Source: Planktothrix agardhii NIES-204 (lineage in GTDB: Bacteria > Cyanobacteriota > Cyanobacteriia > Cyanobacteriales > Microcoleaceae). Taken from it: DNA of 64,000 bases. The notes beneath the pieces were generated by a model. It did no database searches. It was not told the DNA's origin and was given only the letters and a program-made list of their open reading frames with translations. Below, in pieces: positions 7,957 through 17,001 of this stretch (position 1 is its first letter; each line of letters opens with the position of its first letter). The position numbers and the translations under genes are program-made. The DNA is taken from contig AP017991.1 of assembly GCA_003609755.1 (NCBI GenBank), positions 1,939,501 to 2,003,500 on the forward strand, in the 5' to 3' direction.

Positions 7957-9873
7957 TTAGGAATTGAGAGTAACAGTTTGTTGACGATTTCTAACCTCCA
8001 AATAAATCAACAACGCATTAATATCTGACGGATTTACTCCCCCAATTCTCGACGCTTGACCAATGGTTAAAGGTTTAACCTTCATTAACTTTTCTCGCGC
8101 CTCCATTGACAAAGTTTCGATTTTGAGATAGTTCAAATCCTCCGATAATGCTCGATTAGATTGGCGACTAACTTGGTCAATTTGGTTTTGTTGCCGTTGC
8201 AGATATCCTGAATATTTAATCTCAATTTCTGCCCCTTCTTTTTCCACTTGATTTAAGAGATTATTACCTAAATCATACCGTTCTAAATCAACGTAATGCA
8301 AACCAGGACGGCGCAATAAATCCGCTAAAGTAATTGACCCTTTAATTTTTTGTTGGGTATCATTAACAATCGCCATTCCCACCGGATCATTCTCCTTAAT
8401 TCGAGTAGCATATAATCGTTCTTTTTCCCCAATAATATTACCTTGTTTCCGTTCAAATAACGCCCATCGACGGTGATCAATTAAGCCAATTTCTTGACCT
8501 AAAGGCGTTAACCGTTCATCCGCATTATCTGACCGTAATAATAACCGATATTCCGACCGACTGGTTAACACCCGATAGGGTTCTCGCAGGTCTTTTGTAC
8601 ACAAATCATCAATTAAAGTTCCGATATAACTATGTTCCCGTGGGAATACAATCATCTCTTGATGTTTAACCAATCTTACCGCATTAATTCCCGCCACTAA
8701 ACCTTGGGCTGCGGCTTCTTCATATCCGGTTGTACCATTAATTTGCCCTGCACAAAATAGCCCTTCAATGTTTTTTGTCATTAAAGTTGGATAACATTGA
8801 GTGGCGGGTAAATAATCATATTCCACCGCATAGGCTGGACGCAACATGGCACAATTTTCTAACCCGGGAAGACTTCTTAACATTTGCAATTGCAAGGTTT
8901 CTGGTAAACCAGTGGAAAATCCTTGAATATATAATTCAGGAATATCTCGACCTTCGGGCTCAATAAAAATTTGATGGCTTTCTTTATCCGCAAATCGAAC
9001 AATTTTATCTTCAATACTCGGACAATATCGGGGGCCTTTCGCATCCACCCAACCGCCATAAACCGGAGATAAATGCAAATTTTCCCGAATAATTCGATGG
9101 GTTTCCGCCGTAGTTCGAGTCAAATGACAACACATTTGTTCCCGTTCAATTTGTACTTCTGGGTCGAAACTAAACCAGCGCACTTCTGTATCTCCCGGTT
9201 GCGGTTCTAATTTAGAATAATCTACAGATCTTTTATCAACTCGCGCCGGAGTTCCGGTTTTTAATCGTCCGGTTTCAAAGCCTAAACGGTTGAGGGTTTC
9301 TGTTAACCCAACGGCGGCAAATTCTCCCGCCCGTCCTGCGGGCATTGATTTATTACCTACCCAAATAATACCGCCTAAAAATGTACCTGTTGTTAATATT
9401 ACCGCTTGACATTTAAAGGCAACTCCAAAATAGGTTTCTACCCCAATAATTTCTTGATTTTTACCTAAAATTAAATCCGTTACCATCCCTTCTCGGACGG
9501 TAAGATTATCCTGATTTTCCACAATATTTTTCATCACCGCGGCATATTCCCGTTTATCGGTTTGGGCGCGTAAAGCCCATACCGCCGGGCCACGAGAAAT
9601 ATTCAGCACCCGTTTTTGCAAATAGGTACGGTCGGCCATTTTGCCAATTTCTCCCCCCAAGGCATCGACTTCATGGACGAGTTGGGACTTAGCCGGGCCA
9701 CCGACGGCCGGGTTACAGGGTTGCCAAGCGATTTTATCGAGGTTGAGAGTTAGGAGCAGGGTACGACATCCCAACCGGGCCGCAGCCAGCGCCGCCTCAC
9801 AGCCCGAATGTCCGGCCCCGACCACAATAATCTCAAATTCATCTAAAAATTCTACTGAGGGCGTTAGAGTCAT
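7957..9873 (-). CDS. mnmG: tRNA uridine-5-carboxymethylaminomethyl modification enzyme MnmG (GidA)
   Basis: With MnmE, this FAD enzyme installs the carboxymethylaminomethyl group on U34 of several tRNAs in the cytoplasm. At 638 residues it has family length. The N-terminal FAD-binding Rossmann motif [19 protein letters not shown] is complete, followed by the signatures [20 protein letters not shown] and the C-terminal helical domain ending in the family motif [19 protein letters not shown]. The ATG at 9873 agrees with the usual N-terminus. The 5' end and about 52 bases of upstream DNA occur a second time, degenerate, at 11220-11434. The hairpin at 7875-7911 may end the transcript. Confidence 0.97.
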   Translation of the reverse strand: MTLTPSVEFLDEFEIIVVGAGHSGCEAALAAARLGCRTLLLTLNLDKIAWQPCNPAVGGPAKSQLVHEVDALGGEIGKMADRTYLQKRVLNISRGPAVWALRAQTDKREYAAVMKNIVENQDNLTVREGMVTDLILGKNQEIIGVETYFGVAFKCQAVILTTGTFLGGIIWVGNKSMPAGRAGEFAAVGLTETLNRLGFETGRLKTGTPARVDKRSVDYSKLEPQPGDTEVRWFSFDPEVQIEREQMCCHLTRTTAETHRIIRENLHLSPVYGGWVDAKGPRYCPSIEDKIVRFADKESHQIFIEPEGRDIPELYIQGFSTGLPETLQLQMLRSLPGLENCAMLRPAYAVEYDYLPATQCYPTLMTKNIEGLFCAGQINGTTGYEEAAAQGLVAGINAVRLVKHQEMIVFPREHSYIGTLIDDLCTKDLREPYRVLTSRSEYRLLLRSDNADERLTPLGQEIGLIDHRRWALFERKQGNIIGEKERLYATRIKENDPVGMAIVNDTQQKIKGSITLADLLRRPGLHYVDLERYDLGNNLLNQVEKEGAEIEIKYSGYLQRQQNQIDQVSRQSNRALSEDLNYLKIETLSMEAREKLMKVKPLTIGQASRIGGVNPSDINALLIYLEVRNRQQTVTLNS

Positions 9874-9925
9874 GGGTTAGGTTAAGGTTTTATAGACTTA
9901 TTTTTTGATTTTAGCGGTTAAAATT
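9662..9925. repeat. Direct repeat, copy A: 5' end and promoter region of mnmG
   Basis: This 264-base segment (the first ~212 bases of mnmG plus 52 bases upstream) is repeated in the same orientation at 11220-11434. The second copy has lost 49 internal bases and has about ten substitutions. Identity ends abruptly after AAAATT in both. Confidence 0.9.
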
Positions 9926-10001
9926 AATAAGTAGGCGGGCATAAATAACGTCAACATACCGAAAGCTAAAATCATTATTCCAAAGGGCTTACAGCATTTA
10001 G

Positions 10002-10265
10002 GATTTTAACTTTAATTATGACCACCTACTTATTGGATACTTAAGTGGACTTGATTTTTCAGAAGAAACAGTCGCAAACTTTATAGCAACAGCAGGCGTA
10101 GGTTTAGGTGCTAATTGGGGATTAACTACAGTGAGTGGAGAAGTTGCTAAACTTATACCTGGCGTTGGTAGTGTAATTTCCGTAGCAAATAATACTGTGG
10201 CAACTAAGGCGGTAGGAGAACTAGCAATTAAAATTTTTATTGATCAAGAAATTCCTGAAAAATAA
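10002..10265 (+). pseudogene. C-terminal remnant of a DUF697-type membrane-associated protein
   Basis: An open frame without a plausible start runs from a stop at 9999 to TAA at 10263. Its translation (IATAGVGLGANWGLT, then AKLIPGVGSVISVANNTVAT, then KAVGELAIKIF) has the hydrophobic glycine-rich pattern of the DUF697 C-terminus that follows GTPase domains in many cyanobacterial proteins. The upstream two thirds of such a gene are absent and there is no ribosome site. It lies within the segment between the two mnmG repeats, so it seems to have been carried in as a fragment. Confidence 0.55.
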
Positions 10266-10274
10266 AAGTAGGAA

Positions 10275-11171
10275 TTAATTTACACTATCATTATTTTTAT
10301 GATAGTGTAGATTTCCTTCCGTTAAGCGTTCAATAATCACATCACAATTTTGAATTTCCATTCCGATCCAATGGCGACCTGTAGCTTCACAAACTGCATA
10401 AGTTGTTCCACTTCCGCCAAAGGGATCAATGATTAAATCTCCGGGTAAACTTGACATTTCAATCACTCGATCTAAAATCTTGGTTGAGAGTTGATTAGTT
10501 GTCCGTTTTTTACTTTTAAATTTCCAATGACGGACAGGAGGAATGTCTGTCCAAACATCGGTTAAATTGACTCCTAATGGGTTCATGGCATGACGATGAC
10601 CGCCATAATCTTTAATTTCACCCCCACAATGACGGCAAGTTTCTATGGGAGTTCTAATTTTACGGAATACTTTAGGCTTGCCTTTTGTATAATATAAAAG
10701 ACTATAATGGCTAGGATATAATCGCCCAGGAATAGGTAAACTCGATTTTTGACTAATAGTAATCCAATGTCTAAAAATTAAACCCTTATTCATTAAATAA
10801 CTGCCTAATAACATATTCCATTTAGGTAAATTGTAAATAAATAAACTGCCCCCGTCTTTAAGAATCCGGCAACATTCATCCAGCCAAGTATAACACCAGT
10901 TTAGATATTCACTATCTTCGAGGCTATCATCATGCTTTTTGCCATATTTTTTCCCTAAATTAAAGGGAGGATCGGCAAAAACAACATCAGCTACACTGTT
11001 ATTGATCTGTTTTAAAAGTGGTAGACAATCTTCTTCAAAAAGAACGCCCTGTTTTGAGATGAAGCAAGGTTCTTGTTTCATCTGATTAAACATATAGTTT
11101 TGATAAGGAAATTGATTAGGACTTTTAAATTGAAGATAAAGTTGCTGCATGATGATTTTATTAATGATCAA
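10275..11171 (-). CDS. Solitary DNA methyltransferase (N4-cytosine/N6-adenine, beta-class order)
   Basis: An S-adenosylmethionine-dependent DNA amino-methyltransferase. The catalytic motif IV, DPPF, is at 67-70 (VVFADPPFNLG). The AdoMet-binding motif I, DPFGGSGT, is near the C-terminus at 249-256, so the order (IV before I) is that of the beta class. A CxxC plus GGHRH segment at 179-194 suggests a small zinc-binding insertion. An internal methionine at residue 31 is an alternative start. The target sequence cannot be told. No restriction endonuclease adjoins, so it may be an orphan regulatory methylase or the survivor of a restriction-modification system. It lies between direct repeats of the mnmG 5' end, a sign of insertion. 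Confidence 0.88.
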   Translation of the reverse strand: MIINKIIMQQLYLQFKSPNQFPYQNYMFNQMKQEPCFISKQGVLFEEDCLPLLKQINNSVADVVFADPPFNLGKKYGKKHDDSLEDSEYLNWCYTWLDECCRILKDGGSLFIYNLPKWNMLLGSYLMNKGLIFRHWITISQKSSLPIPGRLYPSHYSLLYYTKGKPKVFRKIRTPIETCRHCGGEIKDYGGHRHAMNPLGVNLTDVWTDIPPVRHWKFKSKKRTTNQLSTKILDRVIEMSSLPGDLIIDPFGGSGTTYAVCEATGRHWIGMEIQNCDVIIERLTEGNLHYHKNNDSVN

Positions 11172-11214
11172 TACTATTCTATCAAACTAAAAACCACGAT
11201 TGATCCAGCCGTGG

Positions 11215-11382
11215 TTAAAGCATCGACTTCATGGACGAGTTGGGACTTAGCAGGGCCTCCAAGAGCAGGGTACGACATCCCAACCGTGCGGAAGCCAGTG
11301 CCGCCTCACAGCCCGAATGTCCGGCCCCGACCACAATAATGTCAAATTCATCTAAAAATTCTACTGAGGGTGTTAGGGTCAT
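11215..11382 (-). pseudogene. Truncated second copy of the mnmG 5' end
   Basis: From ATG at 11382 the minus strand encodes about 42 residues nearly identical to the MnmG N-terminus, including the FAD motif [20 protein letters not shown] 49-base deletion then shifts the frame, and translation ends after 55 codons. It cannot be functional. It keeps the mnmG upstream DNA, so it may still be transcribed toward the methyltransferase gene. Confidence 0.85.
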
Positions 11383-11434
11383 GGGTTAGGTTAAGGTTTT
11401 ATAGACTTATTTTTTGATTTTAGCGGTTAAAATT
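11220..11434. repeat. Direct repeat, copy B: degenerate mnmG 5' end and promoter region
   Basis: 215 bases match 9662-9925 in the same orientation, with a single 49-base deletion and about ten substitutions. A hairpin (AACCACG/CGTGGTT, 11192-11217) marks the border with the methyltransferase segment. Confidence 0.9.
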
Positions 11435-11482
11435 GATATCATCTTAGGGTAAGGTTTTCATAAAGTTCAAGGGGAGTTAAAA

Positions 11483-11671
11483 ATGACTAATGTTGATATT
11501 ACCGAAATTCAAGGGAATTTTTCAGAACTTTTAAGTCGTGTTGAACAGCAGGGAGAGAAAGTTGTGATTGAGCAAAACGATCAAGAATTAGTTACATTAG
11601 AAGATGTTATTAAAGGTTATAATGTGCTATACGGAACTAATTTTACCTTAAAAAATATTACCAATAATTAA
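11483..11671 (+). CDS. Orphan Phd/YefM-type antitoxin-like protein
   Basis: A 62-residue protein with a Phd/YefM-like N-terminal half: VDITEIQGNFSELLSRVEQQ followed by GEKVVIEQNDQELV, the typical operator-binding fold of type II antitoxins. After about residue 42 the sequence (VIKGYNVLYGTNFTLKN) no longer resembles a Phd tail, where the toxin-neutralising part would be, so it may be a chimera or a decayed gene. A good ribosome site (AAGGGGAG) precedes the ATG. No toxin gene adjoins; instead an AAA ATPase follows 23 bases later on the same strand. Confidence 0.6.
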   Translation: MTNVDITEIQGNFSELLSRVEQQGEKVVIEQNDQELVTLEDVIKGYNVLYGTNFTLKNITNN

Positions 11672-11694
11672 CAAATACAAAATTGATTCGCTAT

Positions 11695-13029
11695 ATGCTA
11701 AAAAAAATACGTTTAGAACGATTTAAAAATTTTAAAGAAGCCGAATTAACTTTGGGTAATTCTACAATTTTAGTGGGTACTAATGCTACAGGTAAAAGTA
11801 ATATTGGTGACGCTTTACGTTTTTTACATGGAATTAGTCGAGGCTATAATTTAGCTGAAATATTAGGAGAAAAGTGGGGACAAGGAGGTTTTTTGGAATG
11901 GGAAGGTATTAGAGGAGGGAAACAGAATATTACTTTTCAAAATTCTCCAACTTTTGCTATAGAAGTCACTTTTAGTTTGCCCATAGGTGATATAGATGAA
12001 AAAGAAGATTACTTACAGCCAATGGTGAGAGCCGGTGAATATAAATTAATCTATCGTGTAGAGGTTAATCCAGGAATTAATGGTAAACAGCCTAAAGTTA
12101 TAGAGGAAAGTTTATATGATTTAGGACGTTCAAAGGAAAAAAATCTGATCTTTAAGGTCAATGAATCACCTAATAATTCTGCAAAAATGTTACTTTATGT
12201 ATCTTCTGAGTCAGAAGATATTAAAGAAATAGAATTTTCAAGAAACAACAGTAAATCCTTTACTGATAGTAACTCAATAAAAAATATTTTAAAAAATAAT
12301 GACATAATAGATAAAGATAAAATTGGTTGGAGTATTGATGATACTTTTAACGAATTAAGTAGTTTAAAATTCTTAGATTTATTTCCTGATGCGATGCGAA
12401 GACCCTCTAACCCCGGTCAAAATATTTTAGGAGATCGCGGAGAAAACTTATCTTCAGTATTACAAGGAATTTGTGAAAATCCAACCCGTAAAAGGGCTGT
12501 ATTGGAATGGTTAAAAGCATTAACCCCAATGGATGCAACGGATTTAGAATTTGTTACAGATATAACGGGTAAAATCCTACTGGTATTAATAGAAGCGAAT
12601 GGGCAAAAAATCCCGATTATTAGTGCATCCGATGGAACTTTAAGATTTTTAGCTATCATTGCAGCGTTATTTAATGAATCTGATGATTTACCTAATTTTA
12701 GTTGTTATTTCTTGGAAGAATTAGATAATGGTCTTCATCCCACCCGTTTACATCTTCTCATAGAATTAATTGAAACTCGTGTTAAACAAACTAACTTGCA
12801 AATTATTGCCACAACCCATTCCTCGCAACTGCTAAGATTATTAAGTTATGAGACTTTACAAAATACCTCTTTAACTTATCGCTTAGAAAATCAACCCGAT
12901 GCCAGAATTAAAAGAATTTTTGATATCTCACCAGAAACAGAAACTTTAATTAAAGAACAAAGTTTAGCCCGTCTTCATGAGTCAGGATGGTTAGAAAATA
13001 TTATGGAATTTTCTCAGGAGGAGGAATAA
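11695..13029 (+). CDS. AAA15/OLD-like ABC-type ATPase
   Basis: A 444-residue ATPase of the ABC/RecF-like class (AAA_15/AAA_21). Walker A GTNATGKS is at 28-35, after the usual LERFKNFKEAELTL opening. A signature-like segment ISASDGTLRFLAIIAALF precedes the Walker B region SCYFLEELDNGLHP, and the H-loop is in IIATTHSSQLLRLL. All catalytic elements look intact. A TTG at 11683 is in frame, but the ATG at 11695 gives the canonical N-terminus. Such ATPases often pair with a TOPRIM or nuclease-like partner in the next gene (as in OLD/Gabija-type systems); here the next frame is only 49 codons and looks like a collapsed partner. Confidence 0.82.
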   Translation: MLKKIRLERFKNFKEAELTLGNSTILVGTNATGKSNIGDALRFLHGISRGYNLAEILGEKWGQGGFLEWEGIRGGKQNITFQNSPTFAIEVTFSLPIGDIDEKEDYLQPMVRAGEYKLIYRVEVNPGINGKQPKVIEESLYDLGRSKEKNLIFKVNESPNNSAKMLLYVSSESEDIKEIEFSRNNSKSFTDSNSIKNILKNNDIIDKDKIGWSIDDTFNELSSLKFLDLFPDAMRRPSNPGQNILGDRGENLSSVLQGICENPTRKRAVLEWLKALTPMDATDLEFVTDITGKILLVLIEANGQKIPIISASDGTLRFLAIIAALFNESDDLPNFSCYFLEELDNGLHPTRLHLLIELIETRVKQTNLQIIATTHSSQLLRLLSYETLQNTSLTYRLENQPDARIKRIFDISPETETLIKEQSLARLHESGWLENIMEFSQEEE

Positions 13030-13032
13030 TTT

Positions 13033-13182
13033 ATGAAAGTTTTAGTTATTCCTGAAGATTTCCGTAAAGATCAATATATGCTCAAACCCATTGGAAACTA
13101 TAAACGACTACGGCAACTTTGCCGAGAAGATTTGTTGAATTTAGAACAGCGAATTAAAGACTGGCTAGATATTTTAAAATGA
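13033..13182 (+). pseudogene. Collapsed partner gene of the AAA ATPase (49-codon remnant)
   Basis: Three bases after the ATPase stop, an ATG opens a 49-codon frame. It begins MKVLVIPEDFRKDQYMLKPI, a typical start of a larger protein commonly encoded after such ATPases. It then jumps to GNYKRLRQLCREDLLNLEQR and IKDWLDILK, which reads like the C-terminus of the same kind of protein. An in-frame deletion of the middle is the simplest explanation. The family attribution comes from memory of similar gene pairs and is an inference. Confidence 0.5.
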
Positions 13183-13218
13183 AGCAATATTTTTGTATCT
13201 TGAATTACAGGAGAACTC

Positions 13219-13647
13219 ATGAACTCAACCACCCATGAAACAGACTTTTATGCTTGGACAAATGAACAGGTACAGCTATTAAAAACGGGACAACTTAATC
13301 AAATTGATTGGCAAAACATTGCTGAAGAAATAGAGGACATGGGACGCTCGGAAAAACGACAATTAGAAAGCCGATTAGAAGTCTTAATTATGCACCTATT
13401 AAAATGGCAATTTCAGCCTAACTTACGCTCTCGGAGTTGGCAATTAACGATTAAAGAGCAACGCCTCCGGTTAGAAAAAATTCTACAAAAAAACCCTAGT
13501 CTTCAATCTAATTTGACGGAAGCGATAGAAGAGGTGTATCCTTTGGCGACCCTAAGCGCGGAAAGAGAAACCGGGTTATCTTTATTTCCTGAAACTTGTT
13601 CATATACCTTAACAGAGATTTTATCCCCCGAATTTTTGCCAGAGTAA
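13219..13647 (+). CDS. DUF29 domain protein
   Basis: A 142-residue member of the cyanobacteria-rich DUF29 family. It shows the family pattern TDFYAWTNEQVQLLKTGQL, then DWQNIAEEIEDMGRSEKRQL, a helical LMHLLKWQFQP segment and a C-terminal part containing ERETGLSLFPETCSYT. An AGGAG ribosome site precedes the ATG. The function is unknown; DUF29 genes are often multi-copy and lie next to mobile or toxin-antitoxin-like genes. Genes on either side run in the same direction, but the gaps suggest separate units. Confidence 0.85.
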   Translation: MNSTTHETDFYAWTNEQVQLLKTGQLNQIDWQNIAEEIEDMGRSEKRQLESRLEVLIMHLLKWQFQPNLRSRSWQLTIKEQRLRLEKILQKNPSLQSNLTEAIEEVYPLATLSAERETGLSLFPETCSYTLTEILSPEFLPE

Positions 13648-13744
13648 ATAATTACATAAAATTTTACTCTATTTTGTGACAACTCCCTAAAAAATGTTAA
13701 TATAGGAATAACTCAACTCTCTAATAAAAATAGGTAATTCTGCC

Positions 13745-14287
13745 ATGAAGACGTTAGCAAAATGGTCTGTAGAGGATTATCACCAGATGATTAATGCTGG
13801 GATTTTGTGCGATCGCCAAGTCGAATTATTAGCAGGTGAAATTATTGAAATGAGTCCAGAAAGTCCCATTCATTACTATACAACTGAGGAAGGTACACAA
13901 TACTTACAAACCTTGTTAGCAAGTAAAGTTCATGTTCGTTTTAATGGCCCTATTACCCTTTCGGATTCTGAACCCGAACCGGATATTGCTATTGTCCGAC
14001 TACCCAAGTCAACCTATAAAGATCATCATCCCTATGCTGAGGATATTTTTTGGCTCATTGAAGTGGCTAAAAGTAGTTTAAAAAAAGATTTAGAATTAAA
14101 ATTATCAATTTATGCTCAAGCTAGAATTGAGGAATATTGGGTTTTAGATTTATACCAAAAACAATTAATCGTATTTAGAAATCCTGAGAATAATATTTAT
14201 TTGAGTCAACAAATTATTAATCAAGGGATGATTAACTCCTTAGCTTTTCCAGATATTGAGATATCTGTTGAAAGATTATTGAGTTAA
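13745..14287 (+). CDS. Uma2 family (DUF820) PD-(D/E)XK nuclease-fold protein
   Basis: A 180-residue Uma2-family protein, a restriction-endonuclease-like fold greatly expanded in cyanobacteria. The likely metal-binding core is E/D in SEPEPDIAIVR and E..K in WLIEVAKSSLKKDLELKL, followed by the typical YAQARIEEYWVLDLYQKQL. The N-terminal YHQMINAGILCDRQVELLAG matches the family opening. No substrate is known for these proteins. There is no adjacent partner gene. Two other Uma2 genes occur in this window (17002 and 51695), as different subfamily members rather than fresh duplicates. Confidence 0.85.
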   Translation: MKTLAKWSVEDYHQMINAGILCDRQVELLAGEIIEMSPESPIHYYTTEEGTQYLQTLLASKVHVRFNGPITLSDSEPEPDIAIVRLPKSTYKDHHPYAEDIFWLIEVAKSSLKKDLELKLSIYAQARIEEYWVLDLYQKQLIVFRNPENNIYLSQQIINQGMINSLAFPDIEISVERLLS

Positions 14288-14351
14288 ATAATCTTCACAA
14301 AGGCAGGGCTAGTTACGATACAATTCAATGTAAAAGCTAGTATCAAGTATT

Positions 14352-14828
14352 ATGACAACTACAGAACAAGCACCGTTAACGACTGAGACTGATGCAGAAC
14401 TGATTGATAATGCTATGGCCACCGTCAGACCCTCAGAAGAAATTGAAAACGTCCTCATCGGGTTAGCTCAAGACCAAAAGGTAATGGTCGGACAGTCCGA
14501 AGCGGGTAAGGTTTGGCAATTTGAATATGGTAGTGTGGAAGTTTTTGTGCAACTCACAGGGGAAACCGATGAAGATACCATCACGGTTTGGGCTACGGTG
14601 CTAAAATTTCCGGTTAAAAATGAAAACCAGTTAATGCGAAAATTATTAGAAATGAACTGGTTATCTACTTTAGAATCCCATTTTGCGATTACGAATGATC
14701 AAGTTGTAGTTTTATCGAACCGCACTTTAGCAGATATTTCTGCCACTGAAATCTCACGCATTATTACCATTGTGGCGACAATTGCCGATAATAACGATGA
14801 TAGCTTACAAGCCGAGTTCAAAGTCTAA
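14352..14828 (+). CDS. YbjN domain-containing protein
   Basis: A 158-residue protein of the YbjN family, which has a fold like type III secretion chaperones. The segments VFVQLTGETDEDTITVWATV and NENQLMRKLLEMNWLSTLES are the family core, and the C-terminal helix (LADISATEISRIITIVATIA) is typical. In cyanobacteria it is a common, poorly characterised soluble protein; the role is unknown. Its last 32 bases overlap the start of the next gene (ATG at 14797), so the two are probably translationally coupled. Confidence 0.75.
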   Translation: MTTTEQAPLTTETDAELIDNAMATVRPSEEIENVLIGLAQDQKVMVGQSEAGKVWQFEYGSVEVFVQLTGETDEDTITVWATVLKFPVKNENQLMRKLLEMNWLSTLESHFAITNDQVVVLSNRTLADISATEISRIITIVATIADNNDDSLQAEFKV

Positions 14829-15588
14829 TATTTGGCGTTTAATTCCTGTATTTAAAGCCTCTGGACATTTGCAAATGGCAATTGACCATTGGTTGTTTCG
14901 TCAACATCAACAGGGAAAACATCCCCCCAGTTTACGGTTTTATTTTTGGGAACCTGCGAGTATTTCTTTAGGTTATCATCAGAAATCTTGGCCGGAACAT
15001 TGGCAACAGTTAACTTGGCAAAACCAACCTTTAGAGTTAGTTAAACGTCCCACCGGAGGTCGGGCGGTTTTACATCAAGGGGATTTAACCTATGCGGTCA
15101 TCGCTTCGGGATTGCCCCAAAATTCTAGGGTAGCCTATCAAACATTATGCCAATTTTTAATTGAAGGATGGCGATCGCTCGGCTATGAACTCCACTATGG
15201 TTCTGCTGGACGGGGATATATTCACAACCCCAACTGTTTTGCCACCGCCACCGCAGCCGATTTAGTCCTATCCGATGGCACTAAATTAATTGGTAATGCC
15301 CAACTCAAGGGAAATGGGACAATTCTACAACATGGCTCCATTCGGTTAACTCCTGATGCAGAACTGTTTCGTCAGGTGTTTGGCCTGGAAATGCCCTCAC
15401 CAACCCTAACTACTTTACCGTTTGGGGAGGAGTTGGTTTCAACGGTTATTGATGCTTTGGGGGTAGCAGCCCGTTGTTGGTTCGGGGGAGAATGGGTAAT
15501 ACAGGCCCTCTCAGATAGGGAATTGCAGACCATTGAAGCCGAGTATTCAACCCCTTGGGGCGTGTTTGCTGACGCCATGGTAGTTTAA
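14797..15588 (+). CDS. Lipoate/octanoyl transferase family protein (LplA/LipM-like)
   Basis: A biotin/lipoate protein ligase-fold enzyme of 263 residues that should act in attaching or making the lipoyl group on 2-oxoacid dehydrogenases or GcvH. The diagnostic motif RPTGGRAVLHQGDLTY is at 84-99. K163 lies in the conserved GTKLIGNAQLKGNGTILQHG. C147 (NPNCFATATA) sits at a position resembling the nucleophile of LipM-type octanoyltransferases, so a transferase role is possible; a ligase role is the alternative. The ATG at 14797 overlaps the YbjN gene by 32 bases. An alternative upstream start in the same frame (14770) adds no recognisable sequence. ispH follows 39 bases later. Confidence 0.8.
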   Translation: MIAYKPSSKSNIWRLIPVFKASGHLQMAIDHWLFRQHQQGKHPPSLRFYFWEPASISLGYHQKSWPEHWQQLTWQNQPLELVKRPTGGRAVLHQGDLTYAVIASGLPQNSRVAYQTLCQFLIEGWRSLGYELHYGSAGRGYIHNPNCFATATAADLVLSDGTKLIGNAQLKGNGTILQHGSIRLTPDAELFRQVFGLEMPSPTLTTLPFGEELVSTVIDALGVAARCWFGGEWVIQALSDRELQTIEAEYSTPWGVFADAMVV

Positions 15589-15627
15589 GATCATCAATGA
15601 CAATGCACCTGATTTCAAGATAAAAAA

Positions 15628-16830
15628 ATGGATACAAAAGCATTTATACGTTCCTTACAAGAGTCAGAAACCTATCATCGCAAAGGCTTTGGTCATCAGG
15701 AAGAAGTGGCAAATGTTATGCACTCAGCCTATCAAAGTTCTTTAATTCAAGAGATTAGAGAGAATAACTATAGTATTAAACGGGGAAATGTTACGATTCA
15801 AATGGCTCAATCCTTTGGGTTTTGTTGGGGTGTGGAAAGGGCTGTGGCTATGGCCTATGAAACTCGTGAACATTTTCCAACGGAAAATATTTGGATTACC
15901 AACGAAATTATTCATAATCCTTCGGTGAATCAACATTTAAAGGATATGAAAGTTGAGTTTATTCCTGTCGAAAATGGGAATAAGGATTTTTCAGTAGTGA
16001 ATTCTGGGGATGTGGTAATTTTACCTGCGTTTGGGGCAAGTATTCAAGAAATGCAAACCTTGAACGAAAAAGGCTGTAAAATTGTTGATACCACCTGCCC
16101 TTGGGTGTCTAAAGTTTGGAATAGTATTGAAAAACACAAAAAAAGAGATTATACCTCTATTATTCATGGAAAATATAACCATGAAGAAACCGTTGCCACC
16201 ATTTCCTTTGCCGATAAATATTTAGTAATTTTGAATTATAAAGAGGCGGAATATGTGTCTAATTACATTCTGAATGGAGGCGATCATCAAGAGTTTTTAG
16301 CAAAATTTAGTCGAGCCTATTCCGAAGGTTTTGATCCCGATCAAGATTTAAAGCAAATTGGCATTGCTAACCAAACCACCATGCTGAAAAGTGAAACCGA
16401 ACAAATCGGCAAACTATTAGAGCATACAATGATTAAAAAATATGGCCCCGATCAATTAAATACTCATTTTCAAAGTTTTAATACCATTTGTGATGCCACC
16501 CAAGAACGCCAAGATGCCATGATTGGGATATTAGATCAACCGTTAGATTTAATGGTTGTAATTGGGGGCTTTAATTCTTCTAATACAACCCATTTACAGG
16601 AAATGTCGATAGAAAAGGGGATTCCTTCTTATCATATCGACTGTTCCCAACGAATTCTAAACGATAACCGCATTGAACATAAACCGTTAGGCCAATCTTT
16701 GGAAATTCAAGAAAACTGGCTTCCACAGGGAGAGATTCTAGTCGGAATTACGTCTGGTGCATCGACCCCTGATAAAGTGGTGGAAGAAGTAATTGAACGA
16801 ATTTTTTCACAAAAACTTTCTCAGGTTTAA
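15628..16830 (+). CDS. ispH: 4-hydroxy-3-methylbut-2-enyl diphosphate reductase
   Basis: This iron-sulfur enzyme makes the last step of the MEP pathway, reducing HMBPP to IPP and DMAPP for carotenoids, phytol and quinones. The three cluster-ligating cysteines are C66 ([11 protein letters not shown]), C157 ([11 protein letters not shown]) and C288 ([11 protein letters not shown]). The glutamate in NHEETVAT and the [14 protein letters not shown] segment match the active site. At 400 residues it is the long cyanobacterial/plant form, with an N-terminal extension of about 50 residues relative to E. coli IspH. It lies at the end of a same-strand cluster with the YbjN and lipoyl-transferase genes. 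Confidence 0.96.
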   Translation: MDTKAFIRSLQESETYHRKGFGHQEEVANVMHSAYQSSLIQEIRENNYSIKRGNVTIQMAQSFGFCWGVERAVAMAYETREHFPTENIWITNEIIHNPSVNQHLKDMKVEFIPVENGNKDFSVVNSGDVVILPAFGASIQEMQTLNEKGCKIVDTTCPWVSKVWNSIEKHKKRDYTSIIHGKYNHEETVATISFADKYLVILNYKEAEYVSNYILNGGDHQEFLAKFSRAYSEGFDPDQDLKQIGIANQTTMLKSETEQIGKLLEHTMIKKYGPDQLNTHFQSFNTICDATQERQDAMIGILDQPLDLMVVIGGFNSSNTTHLQEMSIEKGIPSYHIDCSQRILNDNRIEHKPLGQSLEIQENWLPQGEILVGITSGASTPDKVVEEVIERIFSQKLSQV

Positions 16831-17001
16831 GACTAAAAATAAACGAGATTTTCTCTCCCATGATTAGGATAATTAAGCCAGGTTATAATCATCTTGATTA
16901 AGTTTTCCGGCTTTGATTATCCTGAATTTATTAAACCCTTTTGCTCAACAATTTTGAACATAACTTAAATGGGATTGCTATATTCATTAATTATTAGTAT
17001 A

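Noticed and set aside
9641-9880. 79-codon plus-strand frame and its relative at 11073-11339
   Set aside because: Both are antisense to the mnmG 5' end and its duplicate; their similarity only reflects the DNA duplication.
10275-11171. Restriction-modification system
   Set aside because: Only the methylase is present; neighbours show no endonuclease or specificity subunit. Uma2 genes are too distant and generic to count as the partner.
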